From: Flavobacteriaceae bacterium YJPT1-3
Lineage (GTDB): Bacteria > Bacteroidota > Bacteroidia > Flavobacteriales > Flavobacteriaceae
Direction of reading: 5' to 3'
Length of the DNA stretch: 64,000 nucleotides
NCBI GenBank assembly: GCA_029866965.1
Contig: CP123444.1
Coordinates: 599,501-663,500 of the forward strand
Part shown: positions 25,390-33,740 of the stretch, one piece after another
Layout: each line of letters begins with the position of its first letter
Position numbering within the stretch: the first letter of the stretch is position 1
The notes under the pieces: model-generated
Told to the model about the DNA's origin: nothing
The model's input: only the letters and a program-made list of their open reading frames with translations
The model's database searches: none
Made by a program: the position numbers and the translations under genes

Positions 25390-26274
25390 ATGAAAGAAAC
25401 CGTGGCCCTTCAAAAACCTACTTTAGAATCGATTAAGCCCAGTTTTGGACACTCCTTTACCTGTACGTGGTTTGATGCCGATCATCAAAACAACAATCAA
25501 ACCTGGCATTATCATCCGGAGATCGAATTGGTGTACGTTAACGGGGGCACCGGCAAACGCTTGATTGGGAGCCATGTTTCCTACTATCAAAAAGGTGATT
25601 TGCTGCTCATAGGCAGCAATCTGCCGCACTGTGGTTTTACCGAAAAGCTGAGTGGCAGGCACACCGAGACCGTTATTCAGATGAAACCGGATTTTTTGGG
25701 TGATGAATTTTTGCAGGTTCCGGAGATGCGGGAGATCCAGATTCTTTTCGAGCGCGCTCGCGGTGGAATGGCTTTTTCAGGAAACACCAAAAAAGAGGTG
25801 GGCAATCAACTGCGCCAGCTCAAAGAACAGGATGAATTTGATCAATTGTTGACCATTCTTTCTGTATTAAACCGACTGGGCACCAGTAAAGAGTTCAAGA
25901 TCTTGAATGCCAACGGCCTCTCTTTAGAAGCTATCGGTAGAGACAATGAGCGCATAGAACGAGTATTCAATTACGTCCGCACTCATTTTAAGGAACACAT
26001 CAGCCTGGACGAGATTGCAGATCTCATCAGTATGACCCCGCCTTCGTTCTGCCGTTTCTTTAAAAAGACCACCAACAAGACCTTCGTGCAGTTTGTCAAT
26101 GAGATCCGACTGGTACACGCCTCCAAACTCCTGGCAGAACATCACCTGGGCATTACGGATATCTGTTTTGAATGTGGCTTCAACAACTTCTCCCACTTCA
26201 ATAAGTCCTTTAAAAAATTTACAGGGCAAACGCCATCGGCCTATCGAGACGAACTGAAGACCATTATCCAGTAG
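25390..26274 (+). CDS. AraC-family transcriptional regulator with N-terminal cupin domain
   Basis: A 294-residue regulator. The N-terminal half is a cupin-type sensor (WHYHPEIELVYVNGGTGKRLIG near residues 38-60, then LPHCGFTE), which often binds a small molecule. The C-terminal 100 residues form the two helix-turn-helix units of AraC proteins (HISLDEIADLISMTPPSFCRFFKK, then ITDICFECGFNNFSHFNKSFKK, then TGQTPSAYR). The ligand is unknown. The upstream region carries TATGTT half-sites that may be its binding sites. Confidence 0.93.
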   Translation: MKETVALQKPTLESIKPSFGHSFTCTWFDADHQNNNQTWHYHPEIELVYVNGGTGKRLIGSHVSYYQKGDLLLIGSNLPHCGFTEKLSGRHTETVIQMKPDFLGDEFLQVPEMREIQILFERARGGMAFSGNTKKEVGNQLRQLKEQDEFDQLLTILSVLNRLGTSKEFKILNANGLSLEAIGRDNERIERVFNYVRTHFKEHISLDEIADLISMTPPSFCRFFKKTTNKTFVQFVNEIRLVHASKLLAEHHLGITDICFECGFNNFSHFNKSFKKFTGQTPSAYRDELKTIIQ

Positions 26275-26386
26275 TCCTTCTCAAGACCCCGTTAATAACT
26301 TGGGATAATTCCACGTCTTAAGCATTGTAAAAACCAAATTCGGTGACTTATTTTACACCCATCATTTATCCTTTTGAAGTACGACC

Positions 26387-27241
26387 ATGAAGCAGTATCA
26401 CGACTTACTCAAACACGTTTTAGAACACGGAAACCGCAAAGGGGATCGCACCGGAACGGGCACTCAAAGTGTTTTTGGTTATCAAATGCGGTTTGATCTG
26501 TCGGAAGGATTTCCCATGGTAACGACCAAAAAACTGCATCTTAAATCCATCATTTACGAACTGCTTTGGTTTTTAAAAGGAGATACCAACATAGCCTATT
26601 TGCAGGAGCATGGGGTACGCATTTGGAATGAATGGGCTGATGATAGCGGCGACTTGGGTCCCGTCTATGGCCATCAATGGCGCAATTGGAATAGCGAGGA
26701 GATCGACCAGATCCAAGAGGTTATCCATACCCTGAAGAACAATCCCAACAGTAGACGCATGCTGGTCTCTGCCTGGAACCCAAGCGTACTTCCTGACACT
26801 TCAAAATCCTTTAGCGAGAATGTGGCTAACGGAAAGGCCGCTCTTCCCCCCTGTCACGCCTTTTTTCAATTCTATGTAGCGCCTCCAAAAGTAGAAGATG
26901 GTCCTGACGCCAGGCCTCGTCTATCGCTTCAACTGTACCAGCGGAGTGCTGACATCTTCTTGGGAGTCCCTTTTAACATAGCATCCTACGCTTTGTTTAC
27001 CATGATGATGGCCCAGGTATGCGATTATGCCCCCGGCGACTTTATCCATACCTTCGGCGATGCACATATCTATGACAATCACCGGGAGCAGGTAGCCTTG
27101 CAATTGTCACGAGAGCCGCGCCCCTTGCCTACCATGAAGCTCAATCCGGAAGTCAAGGAAATTCTAGATTTCACTTTCGACGATTTCACCCTGGAAAACT
27201 ACGACCCGCATCCGCACATCAAAGGAGCGGTAGCAGTATAA
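26387..27241 (+). CDS. thyA: thymidylate synthase
   Basis: A 284-residue enzyme that methylates dUMP to dTMP using methylene-tetrahydrofolate. It shows [18 protein letters not shown] at the N-terminus, the catalytic Cys156 in [12 protein letters not shown], the [17 protein letters not shown] block and the C-terminal phosphate-binding and folate regions. It is about 20 residues longer than the E. coli enzyme because of two short insertions before and after the catalytic region ([11 protein letters not shown] and [11 protein letters not shown]). It pairs functionally with folA, which lies 4.7 kb downstream. Confidence 0.97.
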   Translation: MKQYHDLLKHVLEHGNRKGDRTGTGTQSVFGYQMRFDLSEGFPMVTTKKLHLKSIIYELLWFLKGDTNIAYLQEHGVRIWNEWADDSGDLGPVYGHQWRNWNSEEIDQIQEVIHTLKNNPNSRRMLVSAWNPSVLPDTSKSFSENVANGKAALPPCHAFFQFYVAPPKVEDGPDARPRLSLQLYQRSADIFLGVPFNIASYALFTMMMAQVCDYAPGDFIHTFGDAHIYDNHREQVALQLSREPRPLPTMKLNPEVKEILDFTFDDFTLENYDPHPHIKGAVAV

Positions 27242-27309
27242 GAATTCGGCCACGACTTAGCACGATCCGATTCAGGACCGACCTTTAACGAAAACTTAAC
27301 GCCTGTTTT

Positions 27310-27323
27310 GCTTTCGCGAAAGC
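27310..27323. repeat. GCTTTCGCGAAAGC palindrome, copy 3
   Basis: Perfect copy in the non-coding interval between thyA and egtB. Confidence 0.95.
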
Positions 27324-27384
27324 GTACCCTGCCTTCAAAAAAGGGGAATTGTCGTAAATTTAGAAGGTACTCAGCATACCTCCC

Positions 27385-28554
27385 ATGATCGCTACCGAAA
27401 CCCTACTTGATTTTTTTATAACCACCCGACAACACAGCGAACGGCTCTGCCAACCTCTGGCCGTAGAGGATTATGTGGTGCAGCCCATCGTGGATGTATC
27501 TCCTCCCAAATGGCATTTGGGTCATACCAGCTGGTTTTTTGAGGAATTTCTCTTAAAACCGCACAAAAAGGGCTACCCACTTTTCAATGAAGAATTTGAC
27601 TATGTCTTCAATAGCTATTATGAAAGCGTTGGGAAACGGGTCGTTCGAACGGACCGGGGCAATCTCTCCCGGCCTACCGTAGATCAGGTATATGCCTACC
27701 GACGTCATGTAGATCGACATATGCAGGAATTGTTGGAGCGATTGGAAGATGACGAGCTGAGAGCCATCGTTGAGATAGGTATTCATCATGAAAAACAACA
27801 TCAGGAACTCCTGCTCACCGATATCAAATACATATTAGGCCATAACCCCCTGCTTCCGGTCTACGATCCGGAGTTTAAGGAACAGACCAAAAACGCCAGG
27901 GAAGATAACACCTTGCGCTGGATCGAAATTCCTGAAGGCGTCTATGAAATAGGTCATCAAGGCTCCGGTTTTTGTTATGACAATGAACTGGCCAGACATA
28001 AGGTCTATCTGCACGATTTTGAGATTGCCAATCGATTGGTTACTCAAGGGGAGTATTTAGACTTTATGAATGATGGAGGCTACCAAAAAGTGCTGCTCTG
28101 GCATTCGGACGGCTGGGCCTGGATACAAGAACACCAGATCAAACACCCCATGTATTGGCATCAGATCGACGGAAGCTGGCAGCACTACACCCTGAGCGGA
28201 CTCCAACCGCTGGACTTGGATGCTCCTTTGTGCCATCTATCCTACTACGAAGCCTTTGCCTTTGCGCAATGGAAAGGTGCTCGCTTACCGACTGAATTTG
28301 AGTGGGAGGCTGCACAAGCCCATATGCAATGGGGAGACCGCTGGGAATGGACTGAAAGTGCCTATTTGCCCTACCCCGGATACCAAAAAGCACCAGGAGC
28401 GCTGGGTGAGTACAATGGCAAATTTATGGTGAATCAAAAAGTACTACGTGGTGGATCGGTGGCCACGCCACCCCATCATACCCGACCCACCTATCGCAAT
28501 TTCTTTCAACCGGAACTGCGCTGGCAATTCACCGGATTAAGGTTGGCAAAATAA
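27385..28554 (+). CDS. egtB: ergothioneine biosynthesis iron enzyme EgtB
   Basis: A 389-residue non-haem iron enzyme that joins a thiol to trimethylhistidine through oxidative C-S bond formation. The N-terminal DinB-like domain has the iron ligands: a histidine in WHLGHTSWF (His47) and the HxxxHxE motif at His135-His139-Glu141. The C-terminal FGE/sulfatase-modifying-factor domain (about 180-389) ends with LRGGSVATPPHHTRPTYRNFF and TGLRLAK. The gene is followed 15 bp later by egtD. No EgtA or EgtC gene is near, so it may use cysteine rather than gamma-glutamylcysteine, as some known EgtB types do; this is an inference. Confidence 0.94.
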   Translation: MIATETLLDFFITTRQHSERLCQPLAVEDYVVQPIVDVSPPKWHLGHTSWFFEEFLLKPHKKGYPLFNEEFDYVFNSYYESVGKRVVRTDRGNLSRPTVDQVYAYRRHVDRHMQELLERLEDDELRAIVEIGIHHEKQHQELLLTDIKYILGHNPLLPVYDPEFKEQTKNAREDNTLRWIEIPEGVYEIGHQGSGFCYDNELARHKVYLHDFEIANRLVTQGEYLDFMNDGGYQKVLLWHSDGWAWIQEHQIKHPMYWHQIDGSWQHYTLSGLQPLDLDAPLCHLSYYEAFAFAQWKGARLPTEFEWEAAQAHMQWGDRWEWTESAYLPYPGYQKAPGALGEYNGKFMVNQKVLRGGSVATPPHHTRPTYRNFFQPELRWQFTGLRLAK

Positions 28555-28569
28555 TCACGACAACAAACT

Positions 28570-29556
28570 ATGAAAAATAAAACCACTTCCTTCCAGGAAG
28601 CCTTTGCCGAGGAAGTCGAAGCCGGATTAACGGCTTATCCCAAATACCTTTCCTCCAAATACATATACGATCAGCGGGGCGATGAACTGTTCCAGCAGAT
28701 CATGGCCATGCCTGAATATTACCTCACTGACTGTGAGTTTGAGATTTTGGAACGACACCAGTCGGCCATAGCTCAGGCTTTCGCCAGTGAGCGTGGTTTT
28801 GATCTGATCGAACTAGGAGCAGGAGACGGCAAAAAAACCAAAATTTTGCTGCGGCATTTTGTGCAGCAGGGGATGGATATACACTACCTACCCGTGGATA
28901 TAAGTCAGAATGCCCTGGATTTGCTCACCAACAGTCTAGAAAAAGAAATGCCCAACTTGAGCGTGCAACCGCAGCAAGGCACTTATTTCGATGTCCTGGA
29001 GGAGCTGGCTCAATACAACAAACGCAAAAAAGTGATCGTGGTACTAGGTTCCAATATTGGAAACCTTCTGCATCCTCAGGCCATCACCTTTTTACGAAAG
29101 ATAAAGGAAGCCATGGCTACAGAAGACCTGCTTTTTATGGGTTTTGATCAAAAGAAACACCCGCAGACCATCCTGGACGCCTACAACGACACTACCGGAA
29201 TTACTGAAGCCTTCAATAAAAATTTATTAAGACGCATCAACCTGGAGTTGGACGCCGACTTTGATCTGGATGCTTTCGTGCATTGGGAAGTCTATGATCC
29301 GGAAACCGGCACAGCTAAGAGTTATCTGGTCAGTACTAAAAATCAATTGGTCAATATCAATGCGTTGCATCAGGAGATCCATTTTGATGCCTGGGAAAGT
29401 ATACATACGGAGATCTCCCAAAAGTATGATGATCAGATTGTATCCTGGTTGGCTAAAGAAGCAGGACTGACCATTACTGATCAATTTGCAGATCAACGCG
29501 ACTATTTTAAAAATTACCTATTTAAAAAGAAAGCTTATGAAAGCCATTTGGAATGA
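28570..29556 (+). CDS. egtD: histidine N-alpha-methyltransferase EgtD
   Basis: A 328-residue SAM-dependent enzyme that trimethylates histidine in the first step of ergothioneine synthesis. It shows the family N-terminus (YPKYLSSKYIYDQRGDELFQQI), the SAM-binding ELGAGDGKKT motif near residue 80, and VVLGSNIGNLLHP near residue 160. Length fits. It overlaps the downstream DUF427 gene by 20 bp and follows egtB by 15 bp, so all three are one transcription unit. Confidence 0.95.
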   Translation: MKNKTTSFQEAFAEEVEAGLTAYPKYLSSKYIYDQRGDELFQQIMAMPEYYLTDCEFEILERHQSAIAQAFASERGFDLIELGAGDGKKTKILLRHFVQQGMDIHYLPVDISQNALDLLTNSLEKEMPNLSVQPQQGTYFDVLEELAQYNKRKKVIVVLGSNIGNLLHPQAITFLRKIKEAMATEDLLFMGFDQKKHPQTILDAYNDTTGITEAFNKNLLRRINLELDADFDLDAFVHWEVYDPETGTAKSYLVSTKNQLVNINALHQEIHFDAWESIHTEISQKYDDQIVSWLAKEAGLTITDQFADQRDYFKNYLFKKKAYESHLE

Positions 29557-29818
29557 TACCGTGATTGCGGAAAGCTCAGAAACTGTGGAAGTAGAAGGAA
29601 ATCAGTACTTCCCTAAATCAGCAATCCATCAAGAGTATTTTGAACCCAGTGATACCACCAGCACCTGCCCCTGGAAGGGAAAGGCCAGTTATTATACGCT
29701 TCAGGTGAACGGAAAAACCAACCAGGATGCGGCCTGGTATTATCCCGATCCCAAGGCTGCCGCTTCAGAGATCAAAGACCATGTCGCCTTTTGGAAAGGA
29801 GTTGAGGTCAAAGCATAA
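29537..29818 (+). CDS. DUF427 family protein in the egt operon
   Basis: A 93-residue protein with the DUF427 fold: KAIWNDTVIAES at the N-terminus, GNQYFPKSAI, TSTCPWKGKASYYTL and AAWYYPDPKAAA. The start chosen is the ATG at 29537, inside the end of egtD, because the DUF427 homology begins there; an in-frame start at 29486 would add 17 residues of unrelated sequence. No enzyme activity is established for this family. Its position suggests a role in, or dependence on, the ergothioneine pathway. Confidence 0.9.
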   Translation: MKAIWNDTVIAESSETVEVEGNQYFPKSAIHQEYFEPSDTTSTCPWKGKASYYTLQVNGKTNQDAAWYYPDPKAAASEIKDHVAFWKGVEVKA

Positions 29819-29875
29819 AAAAAGCCCCAACAACATCACGTCATCAGGACTCTTACTTTTAAAAGAGCTGGTCTG

Positions 29876-30169
29876 TTATACGACTACCACGCTGTTCTCA
29901 GCCGCGGCAAAATCGTTCCATTGATAGCGATCTGCATCAGCTGCGTTGACCCACTCTCCATCCACGAAGTAGCGGAATTCGTAAGCGTTATCTTTGGGTA
30001 GATCGAAGGTACCTTTAAACGTACCGTTCTTTAGTTTCTTTAAGTTGGCCTTGGTATCCCAAGCGTTAAAATCTCCTGCTACCGCAACTTTCTTGGCCTC
30101 TTTTGCAGGAACACTGAAAGTTACTTTACATACCGGTTTGGTCTTTAAATACTGTTTGGTAATCGACAT
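29876..30169 (-). CDS. isoamylase N-terminal / CBM48-type glycogen-binding domain protein
   Basis: A 97-residue stand-alone early-set domain: VTFSVPAKEAKKVAVAGDFN, AW, and YEFRYFVDGEWVNAADADRY match the carbohydrate-binding module 48 / AMPK glycogen-binding fold. No catalytic domain is attached. Such small proteins are common in Flavobacteriia and may tether or sense alpha-glucans in the cytoplasm. A perfect -7 box, TACCTTTG (minus strand, 30200-30193), lies 23 bp before the start codon. Confidence 0.9.
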   Translation of the reverse strand: MSITKQYLKTKPVCKVTFSVPAKEAKKVAVAGDFNAWDTKANLKKLKNGTFKGTFDLPKDNAYEFRYFVDGEWVNAADADRYQWNDFAAAENSVVVV

Positions 30170-30192
30170 AATTTTGTGATTGAATTAATGCC

Positions 30193-30200
30193 CAAAGGTA
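30193..30200 (-). promoter_or_regulatory. -7 box of the CBM48-like gene
   Basis: TACCTTTG on the minus strand matches TAnnTTTG, 23 bp upstream of the start codon at 30169. Confidence 0.6.
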
Positions 30201-30285
30201 AGTATCGATTTGGTAAATAACTAAAAATGAGTCTCCTAAGGTCTATTTTTGCGAACTTAATAATCAGCGCCTTAATGGAATGCAG

Positions 30286-30321
30286 ATTCCTGAATTCGAA
30301 AACGTTTTCAATTCCTGAATT
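30286..30321. repeat. direct 11-bp repeats flanking a 12-bp palindrome
   Basis: ATTCCTGAATT occurs at 30286-30296 and 30311-30321, on both sides of the perfect palindrome GAAAACGTTTTC (30298-30309). It lies between the CBM48-like gene and the end of the aminotransferase gene, and is not followed by a T run. Its role is unknown; it may be an operator. Confidence 0.6.
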
Positions 30322-30355
30322 GCAAAAGAATCAGCCCTTTTAATATCCGGGATTC

Positions 30356-31426
30356 TTACACTAAAAATTGGCGTAGGTGCTCAAGATCTTCGAGGGTATT
30401 GAAATAATGGAAGCTGACCCGAATTCCGTCGCCACGTTGGGAACAGATGATCCCCTCCTTCTGAAGTCGGTTAAAGAGTCGCTCGTCAGCGCGAAGATTG
30501 AAAATGGAGGAGTGCTGCTCCCGCTCCACCACCATGGGCTGCAGCAGGTCGAATTCGACAAAAGTCTCCATGGCTTGCTTGGTTAGCGTACGAATTTGAT
30601 CACTGATGTTTTGAATACCGATCTGTTCGATCAGTTCGAGGGCTATTTGCAGACTCCCGTAGTTCAGCGTATCCTGATGTCCGGGTTCAAAACGACCTAT
30701 AAAATTCCCTTCTTGCGGTTTGTACTTCCCCTGCAGCGAGTTGAAACCACTGGTTCGGGGAGCAATTTGATCAGCAACAGGCTCCTTAAACAAGAAAAAT
30801 GCATTTCCATAACCTGCATTTAGCCACTTGTAGGTACTGGCACCCAACACATCAATGCCGGACTCTTCAAAATTAAAGGGAGTAGTACCACAGAATTGCG
30901 TACCATCGGCTACGATCAACAGCCTGGGAAAATCATTTTTTAATTGTTTTAGAAAGGACAGGTCAATGCGAATACCGTTGATCCATTGCACCAAACTAAG
31001 GGCTAAGATATCGGGATGCTCCTTTTGTACGGCATCATAAATGTTTTGCTCCAACTGAGCGTCAATAGTGGCATAGACCACTTTGAAGTCTCTGGAGGTC
31101 ACCGGCCAATTCACCGAAGGATAGTCTCCTTCCAGCAAAAGCACTTTCTTCTGTTTAGGAACGCCTTCCCAAAGGGTATTAAAACCGTACGAGAAATTGG
31201 GGGTCAGCGCCACCCGCTCGGGAGCACAACCCATAAATCGACCTACCGTTTCCCGCACCTCGGTCAGGATCATGCCCTGACGGTCTTTGAGCAGGCTGCC
31301 CTGATGCATAAAATCACGGTCGTGCTGCTGCCGGTATGCCTGTACGCTGCGCGGAAGCAAGCCGGATGCTGCAGTATTCAGATAGGTATACTCTTGGAGT
31401 ACAGGGAACTCTTTTTTAAAATCCAT
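30356..31426 (-). CDS. class V aminotransferase-fold PLP enzyme
   Basis: A 356-residue PLP-dependent enzyme when started at the ATG at 31426 (MDFKKEFPVLQEYTYLNTAA); a longer frame would begin at 31504 and overlap the divergent gene's start. Features are the N-terminal YLNTAASG, the PLP aspartate in IVADGTQF and the Schiff-base lysine in GASTYKWLNAGYG. The class V family includes cysteine desulfurases and EgtE. Because it lies 0.5 kb from the egt operon, which lacks a C-S lyase gene, it is a candidate for that last step; this is an inference. Confidence 0.85.
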   Translation of the reverse strand: MDFKKEFPVLQEYTYLNTAASGLLPRSVQAYRQQHDRDFMHQGSLLKDRQGMILTEVRETVGRFMGCAPERVALTPNFSYGFNTLWEGVPKQKKVLLLEGDYPSVNWPVTSRDFKVVYATIDAQLEQNIYDAVQKEHPDILALSLVQWINGIRIDLSFLKQLKNDFPRLLIVADGTQFCGTTPFNFEESGIDVLGASTYKWLNAGYGNAFFLFKEPVADQIAPRTSGFNSLQGKYKPQEGNFIGRFEPGHQDTLNYGSLQIALELIEQIGIQNISDQIRTLTKQAMETFVEFDLLQPMVVEREQHSSIFNLRADERLFNRLQKEGIICSQRGDGIRVSFHYFNTLEDLEHLRQFLV

Positions 31427-31487
31427 AGGTGGTGTTTCGCTCCTAAAATAGGTATCTTTAAATCGTAAAAATACCGAATAACCCGTC

Positions 31488-31929
31488 ATGTCCTTACTTT
31501 CCAAAAAAAGAAGATCCCCATATTGATCCGGAGCAACGCGCGCTGTTTGAACATGCGCAGGAACGCATTAAGAAGAAGAAATATCTATATCGTCACTTTG
31601 TGGTATTCCTGGCTGGCGCCATTCTCCTGATCGTGGTCAATCAACTGCTGGGGTATGGCAAAGAATTCCAACCGCTCAATACGCCTTGGTTTGTCTGGGC
31701 CATTCTACTTTGGACGTTTTTCTTCCTCATCCATTTGATCAATGTCTTTTTATTGGGCAGTTTTATGAATAAGGCCTGGGAGCAAAAGCAATTAGACCGT
31801 TTGGTCGCCAAGCAGAAAAAGCGGATCGAAAAGCTGCATCAGCAGGTAGAAAAAGAATATCCACTGCCTGCACAAAACAGCACGCGCACCAGTCCACCCG
31901 CCAATACCTCAACCGATTCCAGCTTATGA
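31488..31929 (+). CDS. 2TM domain protein, apparent frameshift in an A7 run
   Basis: A membrane protein with two TM segments (FVVFLAGAILLIVVNQLLG and FVWAILLWTFFFLIHLINVF) followed by a basic coiled-coil-like tail, as in the 2TM domain family. The only plausible ATG (31488) reads MSLLSKK and then leaves the frame, stopping at 31524-31526. The downstream frame reads EDPHIDPEQRALFEHAQERI and continues through the family domain. Removing one A from the run at 31503-31509 joins the two perfectly. Either a sequence error, a recent mutation, or programmed slippage on the A-rich tract explains this. The end overlaps folA by 4 bp. Confidence 0.75.
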
Positions 31930-32423
31930 TTACCATTATTGCTGCCGCTGGAGAAGACAACGCTTTGGGGAAGAACGGAGATCTGGTCTGGCATCTGCCC
32001 GACGACTTTAAGCGTTTTAAACGGTTGACCACCGGACACCATATCATCATGGGGCGTAAGACCTGGGAGTCATTTCCTAAACCACTACCGGAACGCATAC
32101 ATGTGGTCATCACGCGGAATGCGGACTATAAAGCTGAGGAGGCCATCGTAGTACACGATCTCGAGTCGGCGCTCGCTTTCGCGAAAGCAGATCAGAACGT
32201 ATACATAATCGGAGGTGGTGAGATCTACAAACAGGCCTTAGCCTACGCCACCCATATGGAATTGACCCGGGTGCACGGCACCTTTGAGGCCGATGCCTAT
32301 TTTCCAGAGTTCAGTGAGGAGGATTGGGAATTGGTCCATGATGAGTTCCATCCTAAAGACGATAAACACGACTACGCCTTTACCTATCTGACTTACCGCA
32401 AGAAATCAAAGGAGGAATCTTAG
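31926..32423 (+). CDS. folA: dihydrofolate reductase
   Basis: A 165-residue enzyme that reduces dihydrofolate to tetrahydrofolate with NADPH. It shows ITIIAAAGEDNALGKNGDLVWHLPDDFKRF split as the Met20-loop region, the active-site acidic Asp in HLPDD, MGRKTWESFP, ITRN and IIGGGEIY. It completes the thymidylate cycle with thyA. Translation is coupled to the 2TM gene by a 4-bp overlap. A copy of the 14-bp palindrome (32175-32188) is read as AFAKA. Confidence 0.97.
   Translation: MITIIAAAGEDNALGKNGDLVWHLPDDFKRFKRLTTGHHIIMGRKTWESFPKPLPERIHVVITRNADYKAEEAIVVHDLESALAFAKADQNVYIIGGGEIYKQALAYATHMELTRVHGTFEADAYFPEFSEEDWELVHDEFHPKDDKHDYAFTYLTYRKKSKEES
32175..32188. repeat. GCTTTCGCGAAAGC palindrome, copy 4
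   Basis: Perfect copy inside folA, encoding AFAKA. Confidence 0.95.
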
Positions 32424-32443
32424 GGGGTACGCAGGGCATTCTT

Positions 32444-32451
32444 TATTTTTG
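32444..32451 (+). promoter_or_regulatory. -7 box of fabD
   Basis: TATTTTTG matches TAnnTTTG, 21 bp before the ATG at 32473. It lies between that start and the folA stop, and supports separate transcription of fabD. Confidence 0.55.
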
Positions 32452-32472
32452 TACAAACCAGCGAACGATTTT

Positions 32473-33357
32473 ATGAAAGCATATGTATTTCCCGGTCAGG
32501 GAGCCCAATTCACGGGCATGGGTAAAGACCTTTACGACAATTATCCTGTAGCCAAAGATTTATTCAACCAAGCCAACACCATACTCGGTTTTGACATTGC
32601 CAAGATCATGTTTGAGGGCAGTGCCGATGAACTTAAAGAAACCAGAGTGACCCAACCGGCCATTTTCTTGCACTCCGTGATTTTGAAAGAGGTGATGGGA
32701 GATGGATTTCAACCGGATATGGTCGCCGGCCACTCCCTGGGTGAATTCTCAGCCCTGGTGGCTAATGGGACTCTGGGCTTTGAAGATGCCCTGAAACTCG
32801 TATCCCAACGCGCCACGGCCATGCAAAAAGCCTGTGACCGGGTACCTTCTACCATGGCAGCGGTATTGGGATTGGACGATGAAGTGGTCGAAGCGGTTTG
32901 TGCGGGTGTAGACGGAACGGTGGTAGCTGCCAACTACAATTGTCCGGGACAATTGATCATTTCGGGCGAGGTCAAAGCAGTTGAAGAAGCTTGTGAACGA
33001 TTGAAAGATCGGGGTGCTAAACGCGCATTATTACTGCCCGTGGGTGGTGCTTTCCACTCTCCCTTGATGGAGCCAGCACGCGAACATTTGGCTAAGGCCA
33101 TAGAACATACCGAATTCCGTACGCCCCATTGTCCCGTCTACCAAAATGTGAGCACTTTTGCCGTGACCAATCCGGCAGAAATTCAAAAGAACTTGTTGTT
33201 TCAGTTGACCGCACCGGTCAAATGGACCCAGTCGGTGCAGCACATGATCAAGGACGGAGCTACGGAATTTATTGAAGTAGGCCCCGGTAAGGTATTGCAA
33301 GGTCTGGTCAAGAAGATCGAACGAACCATGGTCGTTTCCAGTGCAGAATTGGGATAA
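32473..33357 (+). CDS. fabD: malonyl-CoA:ACP transacylase
   Basis: A 294-residue enzyme that loads malonyl groups on acyl carrier protein for fatty acid synthesis. It shows the N-terminal FPGQGAQFTGMG, the nucleophile Ser88 in VAGHSLGEF, the substrate arginine region (SQRATAMQKA), the catalytic histidine in GGAFHSPLM and the GPGKVLQGL end. The start at 32473 (MKAYVFPGQG) is chosen because homologues begin there and a -7 box lies 21 bp upstream. Confidence 0.96.
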   Translation: MKAYVFPGQGAQFTGMGKDLYDNYPVAKDLFNQANTILGFDIAKIMFEGSADELKETRVTQPAIFLHSVILKEVMGDGFQPDMVAGHSLGEFSALVANGTLGFEDALKLVSQRATAMQKACDRVPSTMAAVLGLDDEVVEAVCAGVDGTVVAANYNCPGQLIISGEVKAVEEACERLKDRGAKRALLLPVGGAFHSPLMEPAREHLAKAIEHTEFRTPHCPVYQNVSTFAVTNPAEIQKNLLFQLTAPVKWTQSVQHMIKDGATEFIEVGPGKVLQGLVKKIERTMVVSSAELG

Positions 33358-33374
33358 AGAAGAAGAAAAATGGC

Positions 33375-33406
33375 AAAAAAAACCTGCTTCAACAAGCAGG
33401 TTTTTT
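33375..33406. terminator. bidirectional terminator between fabD and a lipoprotein gene
   Basis: The perfect stem AACCTGCTT / AAGCAGGTT (33381-33402, 4-nt loop) has an A run on the left and a T run on the right, so it can end transcripts from both convergent genes. Confidence 0.88.
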
Positions 33407-33425
33407 ATCTTAAGGAAAGAACGGA

Positions 33426-33698
33426 TTAGTAGCTATCGTCGTTGCCTTCTACTTCATCTTCTACCTCCTGAGCGCCTTCTTCAGCAGCAGCCTCCACGTC
33501 GTTGGCAGCATCTTCCATGGCTTCGCCGGCATCGTTTGCCGCATCTTCCATGGCTTCTCCTGCGTCGTTAGCCGCATCTTCCATATCGTTAGCCGCAGAT
33601 TCTGCCGCTTCTTCCATTTTACTTTCTGTAGTCTCTCTGCAGGATACTGCCCCTAAAGTCAGAGCCGCTACTGCAAATGTTAACATGATTTTTTTCAT
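33426..33698 (-). CDS. small acidic lipoprotein with 11-residue repeats
   Basis: A 90-residue predicted lipoprotein: a signal peptide with the lipobox GAVSC (Cys20), then an acidic, alanine-rich chain. MEDAANDAGEA is repeated twice and MEDAANDVEAA once, giving an 11-residue (33-bp) period. Eleven-residue repeats favour a right-handed helical coil, as in Lpp-like or LEA-like stress proteins. The function is unknown; a spacer or stress-protective role in the periplasm is possible. Confidence 0.75.
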   Translation of the reverse strand: MKKIMLTFAVAALTLGAVSCRETTESKMEEAAESAANDMEDAANDAGEAMEDAANDAGEAMEDAANDVEAAAEEGAQEVEDEVEGNDDSY

Positions 33699-33740
33699 TG
33701 TTGATGGTTTAAAAAATTAAAGTGCCAAAATAGCATTATT

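Noticed and set aside
29819-29875. Hairpin with T run downstream of the CBM48-like gene as a clear terminator
   Set aside because: A T run is present on the minus strand, but the stem is weak and interrupted, so I do not list it as a terminator.
31427-31504. Longer N-terminus of the class V aminotransferase (to 31504)
   Set aside because: It would overlap the start of the divergent 2TM gene, and the conserved fold begins at the ATG at 31426.
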